Assembly (NCBI GenBank): GCA_945911015.1 | Contig: CAMDZW010000035.1 | Span: 1-36,630 of the forward strand | Reading direction: 5' to 3' | DNA length: 36,630 nucleotides | Origin: an uncultured Propionibacteriaceae bacterium | GTDB taxonomy: Bacteria > Actinomycetota > Actinomycetes > Propionibacteriales > Propionibacteriaceae | Part shown: piece after piece, positions 32,480-36,630 of the stretch | Layout of the letters: each line of letters opens with the position of its first letter | Position numbering within the stretch: position 1 is the stretch's first letter | The notes under the pieces: generated by a model | Told to the model about the DNA's origin: nothing | The model's database searches: none | What the model saw: only the letters and a program-made list of their open reading frames with translations | Program-made: the position numbers and the translations under genes

Positions 32480-33231
32480 TCGACCTGACATCGGTGGCCA
32501 AGAGCTACAGCTCCGAGGTCACGATCGGCCCGGTGGATCTGCAGATCCCGGCCGGTGGCATCACCGCCATGGTCGGACCCAACGGTGCGGGCAAGTCGAC
32601 CCTGCTGACCATGGTCGGCCGTCTGCTCGGTATGGACACCGGCACGATCGAGGTCGCTGGTTATGACGTCGTCTCCACCCGATCGAAGGACCTGGCCAAG
32701 ATCGTGTCGATCCTGCGCCAGGAGAACCACTTCGTCACCCGGCTCACCGTGCGGCAGCTGGTCGGCTTCGGTCGCTTCCCGCACTCCGGCGGCCGACTCA
32801 CCCCCATCGACGAGGAGAAGGTCAGCGAATCGATCGACTTCCTCGGGCTGCAGGACCTCGAGAAGCGTTATCTGGACGAACTGTCCGGTGGCCAGCGGCA
32901 ACGGGCCTATGTCGCGATGGTGCTGGCCCAGGACACCGACTACCTGCTGCTGGACGAGCCGCTCAACAACCTCGACATGCGGCACTCGGTCCAGATGATG
33001 CAGCACCTGCGCCGAGCGGCGAGAGAACTGAACCGTACGGTCGTCATCGTCCTGCACGACATCAATTTCGCCGGTCACTATGCCGACCACATCTGTGCCA
33101 TGAAGAACGGCCGAGTCGAACACTTCGGCACACCGGCCGAGATCATGACCCCGGAAGTGCTGTCATCGATCTTCGAGACACCGGTCGACGTGGTCGAGGG
33201 TCCACGTGGCCGACTCGCCGTCTACTACTGA
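32476..33231 (+). CDS. Iron-siderophore ABC transporter ATPase (FecE/YusV type)
   Basis: The 251-aa ATPase drives the uptake system. Walker A is GPNGAGKST (34-42), the signature LSGGQ is at 136-140, Walker B LLLDEP is at 157-162, and the switch His lies in VIVLHDINF. 'ILRQENHFVTRLTVRQLVGFGRFPHS' is typical of FecE/YusV-like siderophore ATPases. GTG 32476 overlaps the permease stop by four bases. It is the last gene of the operon. No siderophore biosynthesis gene is present, so the system may take up foreign siderophores. Confidence 0.96.
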   Translation: MIDLTSVAKSYSSEVTIGPVDLQIPAGGITAMVGPNGAGKSTLLTMVGRLLGMDTGTIEVAGYDVVSTRSKDLAKIVSILRQENHFVTRLTVRQLVGFGRFPHSGGRLTPIDEEKVSESIDFLGLQDLEKRYLDELSGGQRQRAYVAMVLAQDTDYLLLDEPLNNLDMRHSVQMMQHLRRAARELNRTVVIVLHDINFAGHYADHICAMKNGRVEHFGTPAEIMTPEVLSSIFETPVDVVEGPRGRLAVYY

Positions 33232-33275
33232 GCCGGTGCTTGTCAGCGGTTCCTGATCCACGCTGTACCGGTCCC

Positions 33276-33791
33276 ATGACCGATGACGTGAACCGCACCC
33301 TCGGGGACGGTCGGCACGAAACCGTGAACCAGCGGATGGACCGCAACTGGAGCGAGTTGCTGCAGGAGCTGCGGGTCACCCAGACCGGCACCCAGATTCT
33401 GACCGGTTTCCTGCTGGCGATCGCCTTCCAGTCGCGGTTGGTCGAGCTCGAGGGTTTCCAGACCACCGTGTATGCCGTGCTGGTCGGGATCGCGGTGCTC
33501 GCCACCTTGTTGGCTCTGGTCCCGGTCAGCCTCCACCGGTCGCTCTTCCGACGCCAACTCAAGCCCTCGCTGGTCACCGCCGGCCACCACATCATGCGAC
33601 TGGTGCTGATCGGCGTGGTCGCCCTGATGGCCGGGACCTTGTTGTTGGTCTTCGACTGGGTGCTCGGACGAGCCGCCGGACTGGTGGCCGGTGGGGCCGT
33701 GGTGCTGATCGCGGTGGCCGTCGCGGTGATCCCTGGGCGAGTGTGGCCGGACCGCACGGTCAGCCCAGACCCAGAACCGCCTGCGCGATGA
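33276..33791 (+). CDS. Four-helix membrane protein, DUF6328-like
   Basis: The 171-aa protein has about four membrane helices ('GTQILTGFLLAIAFQSR', 'AVLVGIAVLATLLALVPVSL', 'MRLVLIGVVALMAGTLLLVF' and 'AAGLVAGGAVVLIAVAVAVI'). 'NQRMDRNWSELLQELRVTQTG' before helix 1 is characteristic of the DUF6328 family. The function is unknown. ATG 33276 fits the family N-terminus; the frame is open from 33240. The end overlaps the 3' end of the convergent mgtE by 32 bp. Confidence 0.8.
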   Translation: MTDDVNRTLGDGRHETVNQRMDRNWSELLQELRVTQTGTQILTGFLLAIAFQSRLVELEGFQTTVYAVLVGIAVLATLLALVPVSLHRSLFRRQLKPSLVTAGHHIMRLVLIGVVALMAGTLLLVFDWVLGRAAGLVAGGAVVLIAVAVAVIPGRVWPDRTVSPDPEPPAR

Positions 33792-35121
33792 GGAAGTAGA
33801 CGATCAACCCGGAGGCATCGACGAAGGTGGTGATGAACGGGTTGGAGAAGACGGCCGGATCAACTCGGATCGCCCGAGCCGCCAGCGGCATTGCCCCTCC
33901 CACTGCAGCGGCCATCGTGCACACCCCCGCCAAGGTCAGACCGATCACCAGACCGATGTGCCAGTCAAAGGCCAAGGCGGTGATCCCGAAACCGAGCAGG
34001 CCGAGCGCCGCCCCCAGACAGAGGCCGACCCGCACCTCACGGCCCAGCACGCGCAGGATGTCACGGGTGCGCACGTCGCCGAGCGCCAGAGCACGGGTGA
34101 CGGTGGTGGCCGCCTGGTTGCCGGTGTTGCCTCCGGTCCCGATCAGCAACGGCACGAACAACGCCAATACGGTCACCTGGGACAAGGTCGCCTCAAAGGC
34201 CGAGAGCACCTGCACGGTGAGCGTCGCCCCGACCGCCAGCACCAGCAGCCACACGATCCGGGAGCGGACGATCGACCAGATCGGCGTGGTCAGGTAGGGC
34301 CGGCGCAGCGGCTCCACACCACCCTGACGGGCGGAGTCCTCACTCTCGGCGAACTCGAGGATCCGTACGGCATCGTCGATCGTGAGCATCCCGACCAGTC
34401 GGGACTCGTGGTCCACCACCGGCATGGCCAACAGGCCGAGCTCGGTGCAGCGGCGGGCCGCGGTCTCGGCATCCTCGACCGCTTCAGCGGTGCGTGCGGT
34501 CTGCATCAGATCGCCGATGGAGGCTTCCGGTTCGGCCCCCAGCAGATCCCGCAACTGGACCACTCCCACCACGCGGCGGCTGTGGTCCAACACCGGCAGC
34601 ACATAGACCGTCTCGGCATCGTCCAGCCGGGTGCGGACCCTGGCCATCGTCTCCTCGACAGTCAGGAAGTGACGGGTGGAAACGAATTCCGGGGTCATCC
34701 GCCGTCCGACCGACCCCTGCGGGTAGCCCAGGACGGCCGCCGTGAGCTGACGTTCTCGCGGCGACAGGCCACGCAGGAGCTTGGAGGCCAGATTGGCCGG
34801 CAGTTCGTCGAGCAGCCAGACCCGGTCATCGGGATCGAGCTCGCTGAACAGTGAAGTCGCCTGCGCGTCCTGCAAGGCATGGACGAGGTCGCCCTGGAGC
34901 TGCGGGTCGAGGCTCTCGAACACGGCCAGGGCCTTGTCCTTGGGCAGGAGGCGATAGACAACCGCGCGCTGTCGCAACGACAACCGCTCCAAAGCGGTGA
35001 CGACATGATCAGGGTCGGCCTGGGTCAACAGTTCGGAGATGCGGGGGAGATCGGTGTCGGCCAGGGGCGAGTCCAGGGCATCAGCCAGCTGGCCGCCGTG
35101 GTCGATCGGTGCAGTGGTCAT
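33760..35121 (-). CDS. mgtE: Magnesium transporter MgtE
   Basis: The 453-aa dimeric Mg2+ channel of the membrane shows three regions: an N-terminal MgtE_N helical domain ('LSLRQRAVVYRLLPKDKALAVFESLD'), two CBS domains that sense Mg2+ (about 140-260), and a C-terminal five-helix pore domain ('GTGGNTGNQAATTVTRALALGDV' is the family signature). GAGGAG lies 9 nt before ATG 35121. A leader of about 200 nt with a long-range stem precedes it. The 3' end overlaps the DUF6328-like gene on the other strand. Confidence 0.95.
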   Translation of the reverse strand: MTTAPIDHGGQLADALDSPLADTDLPRISELLTQADPDHVVTALERLSLRQRAVVYRLLPKDKALAVFESLDPQLQGDLVHALQDAQATSLFSELDPDDRVWLLDELPANLASKLLRGLSPRERQLTAAVLGYPQGSVGRRMTPEFVSTRHFLTVEETMARVRTRLDDAETVYVLPVLDHSRRVVGVVQLRDLLGAEPEASIGDLMQTARTAEAVEDAETAARRCTELGLLAMPVVDHESRLVGMLTIDDAVRILEFAESEDSARQGGVEPLRRPYLTTPIWSIVRSRIVWLLVLAVGATLTVQVLSAFEATLSQVTVLALFVPLLIGTGGNTGNQAATTVTRALALGDVRTRDILRVLGREVRVGLCLGAALGLLGFGITALAFDWHIGLVIGLTLAGVCTMAAAVGGAMPLAARAIRVDPAVFSNPFITTFVDASGLIVYFLIAQAVLGLG

Positions 35122-35324
35122 GGGTCAAAGCTCCTCTTCGGTGGGTGGTCTGCCAACAGACGGCATCGCACCGGCCCGAACCCACGCCTCACCGGTCCGC
35201 AAACAAGAAAGCGGAAGGGATCAGTGGCGTCGGACTCGCGGAACGGGTGCGGTGCCGGAGGGACTCGGACTGTTTCCGTCATCAGGCATCGACACTCACC
35301 TCACTTCCGCACTCGACAACTCGC
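35122..35324 (-). promoter_or_regulatory. mgtE leader with candidate structured RNA
   Basis: The 203-bp gap between pabBC and mgtE can form a long-range 7-bp stem in the minus-strand RNA: GCGGAAG (from 35304-35310) with CTTCCGC (from 35211-35217). It closes a loop of about 86 nt, with 'GTGAGGTGAG' next to the 5' arm. The M-box, a known Mg2+ riboswitch, also has a closing stem followed by AGGTGAGG, but the rest of its core is not recognisable here. The call is therefore only a candidate. Confidence 0.3.
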
Positions 35325-36630
35325 TCAGGATAGCCCATGGGCCGCCGAGACCAGAACGGCCGGCCGCCAGCCCCGCACCGAACTGATCGTCGCCACCGCG
35401 GTGGCGCGGAACAGGTCATCGACGGTGACGGAGCGTTCGACCAGGCGGCCCTCGGCCAGCGCAACCTCCCGACCGATCCCCGGGAGCAGACCGTCACTGA
35501 GCGGCGGGGTGCACCAAAGATTGTCGAGTCGTACGGCGAGATTGGCGATGGTCGTCTCGGTGACCAGTCCGTCCGCGGTGACGAGGATGACATCGTCTGC
35601 GGCCGGGTGCCGTGCCTTCGCCTCATCGCAGAACCGGCGCCGCGAGGTCTTGTGCCGGCGCCACAGGCTGTCGGGGGTTGCCACCGTGTCCACGGCGAGC
35701 CGGGCCGGCTCGGCGGCCGGTGGGAGCGGCCGCTCGGTGCGGGTCAGCCCGCCGTCGGTGGCCAGGGCGAACCGGACGATCCGGTCCTGACCACCGGCTG
35801 CCTCAGTGGTCTGGTCGTCCCACTCCTGTTGTGGGAAAGGAATGTCGAATGCTGCGGCCGAACGCATCAGGCGAGCCCGATGGAGATCGCGGTGGGTCAG
35901 TCTGCCGGCACGGACCGCAAGAGTTTCGATCAGGTCGAAGGACGTGTCGGCCACTACCTGCGCCTTGGTGTGGAGCTCGGCCCATTCATCCGGGGCGGTC
36001 GAGTCCCAGGTGATGCCGCCACCCACGCCGTAGACGGTGGCGCCGGTCGCGTTGTCGATCACGGCAGTGCGGATCGCAATCCCGAATCGGGCGCGGACCG
36101 GTTCGGTCGGTGGAGCGATCCAGCCGATGGCTCCGCAGTAGATGCCCCGGGGACTGTCCTCGAGCTCACAGATCAGTTCCATGGTGCGCTGCTTCGGCGC
36201 CCCGGTGATGGAGCCACAGGGGAACAGTGCATCAAAAACTGTCGGGATCGGCGTGTCAGCAGGGATCTGGGCCGACACGGTCGAGGTCAACTGCCAGAGG
36301 GTGTCATATCGCTCGGTGGCGAGGAGTTCATCGACCCGTACGGTGCCGGGTTGGGCAATCCGAGACAGGTCGTTGCGGACCAGGTCGACGATCATCACAT
36401 TCTCGGCGCGTTCCTTGGCGCTGTCGAGCAGGTGGCGCCGATGCCGTTCGTCGAGCCTCGGATCCGGATCGCGTGGGGCGGTGCCCTTCATGGGCACGAC
36501 GGACAGTCGATTTCCTTGCCAGCACAGGAAACACTCCGGACTCGCGCTGACGATCGTGTGGTCGCCGGTGTCGATCAGGGCATGGAAACCGCCCCGCTGA
36601 CGCTGCCCCAGATCGTCATACCAGGTGCGG
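35325..36630 (-). CDS. pabB: PabB-PabC fusion: aminodeoxychorismate synthase I and lyase (partial)
   Basis: The gene runs off the right edge, so the N-terminus is missing; 434 aa are visible. The first part is the chorismate-binding domain: 'SPECFLCWQGNRLSVVPMKGT', 'NVMIVDLVRNDLSRIA', 'FPCGSITGAPKQRTMELI' and 'GVGGGITWDS' are its signatures. The second part, from about 'FDLIETL', is a class IV aminotransferase-like PabC domain with 'HKTSRRRF' (PLP lysine) and 'LVTETTIANLAVR', ending in 'LLPGIGREVAL'. Together they make 4-aminobenzoate from chorismate, for folate. An apparent GTG start at 36497 is internal, because the frame stays open and family-like to 36629. Confidence 0.93.
   Translation of the reverse strand, partial: RTWYDDLGQRQRGGFHALIDTGDHTIVSASPECFLCWQGNRLSVVPMKGTAPRDPDPRLDERHRRHLLDSAKERAENVMIVDLVRNDLSRIAQPGTVRVDELLATERYDTLWQLTSTVSAQIPADTPIPTVFDALFPCGSITGAPKQRTMELICELEDSPRGIYCGAIGWIAPPTEPVRARFGIAIRTAVIDNATGATVYGVGGGITWDSTAPDEWAELHTKAQVVADTSFDLIETLAVRAGRLTHRDLHRARLMRSAAAFDIPFPQQEWDDQTTEAAGGQDRIVRFALATDGGLTRTERPLPPAAEPARLAVDTVATPDSLWRRHKTSRRRFCDEAKARHPAADDVILVTADGLVTETTIANLAVRLDNLWCTPPLSDGLLPGIGREVALAEGRLVERSVTVDDLFRATAVATISSVRGWRPAVLVSAAHGLS

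Noticed and set aside
35122-35324. Hammerhead-ribozyme-like CTGATGA...GAAAC in the mgtE leader
   Set aside because: Only two bases separate the two core parts, so stem II cannot form, and no matching stems I and III with a cleavage site were found.
1-36630. tRNA, rRNA, transposase, integrase and phage genes
   Set aside because: None was seen by eye; no recombinase-type open frame or tRNA-like cloverleaf was recognised, so there is no direct evidence for a mobile element.

Overview
This is a high-GC, gene-dense window of about 36.6 kb from an actinobacterium. The taxon is inferred from a WXG100/ESX substrate cluster, a LysM-BTAD protein, GTG starts, a DtxR-type iron box, a CsoR copper repressor and DnaA boxes of the TTGTCCACA form. 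The gene content and the frequent CGTACGG motif suggest a Propionibacteriales relative, but that is a guess. The nearby dnaB suggests, weakly, a location not far from the replication origin.

Layout. (1) 50-718: a SAF/CpaB-like protein on the minus strand, then a regulatory gap with a 29-bp inverted repeat and two DnaA-like boxes. (2) 995-10844: an acidic-polysaccharide locus. It holds two LplB/YtcP-type permeases, a Tat/lipoprotein binding protein, a heparinase II/III-family lyase and a HEAT-repeat protein in one overlapping operon. A paralogous second binding protein follows, then a convergent second heparinase II/III-family protein beyond a perfect bidirectional terminator. (3) 10995-12368: a membrane-anchored GNAT-like protein and an Fpg/Nei glycosylase. 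(4) 12408-15151: an orphan ESX (type VII) substrate cluster of two WXG100 proteins, a helical YxxxE protein and a large Pro/Gly-rich WXG protein. No ESX machinery gene is in the window. An MFS transporter and a divergent 1036-aa membrane LysM-BTAD protein with two in-frame tandem repeats follow. (5) 19868-24404: a YigZ protein, then a divergent pair of an SDR dehydrogenase and a third sugar-binding lipoprotein, the latter overlapping a sulfatase. (6) 24408-27341: copper homeostasis (copA, copZ, csoR) with a CsoR-type operator inside an apparently leaderless promoter. (7) 27342-29155: a DnaA-box cluster in front of dnaB. (8) 29226-33231: an iron-siderophore ABC operon behind a double DtxR-like box. 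(9) 33276-36630: a DUF6328-like membrane protein, MgtE with a roughly 200-nt leader, and a PabB-PabC fusion cut by the window edge.

How the genes fit together. Regions 2 and 5 read as parts of one import-then-degrade pathway for a uronate-containing and probably sulfated oligosaccharide. There are three binding lipoproteins, one permease pair and no dedicated ATPase, so a shared MsiK-type ATPase is expected. Two lyase-fold enzymes, a sulfatase and a sugar-acid-type dehydrogenase all lack export signals, which places degradation in the cytoplasm. The architecture resembles the AlgM1/AlgM2-AlgQ alginate importer of Sphingomonas. LacI-like palindromes precede two of the binding-protein genes, although no regulator gene is present. 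All starts, counts and motif matches were made by eye.
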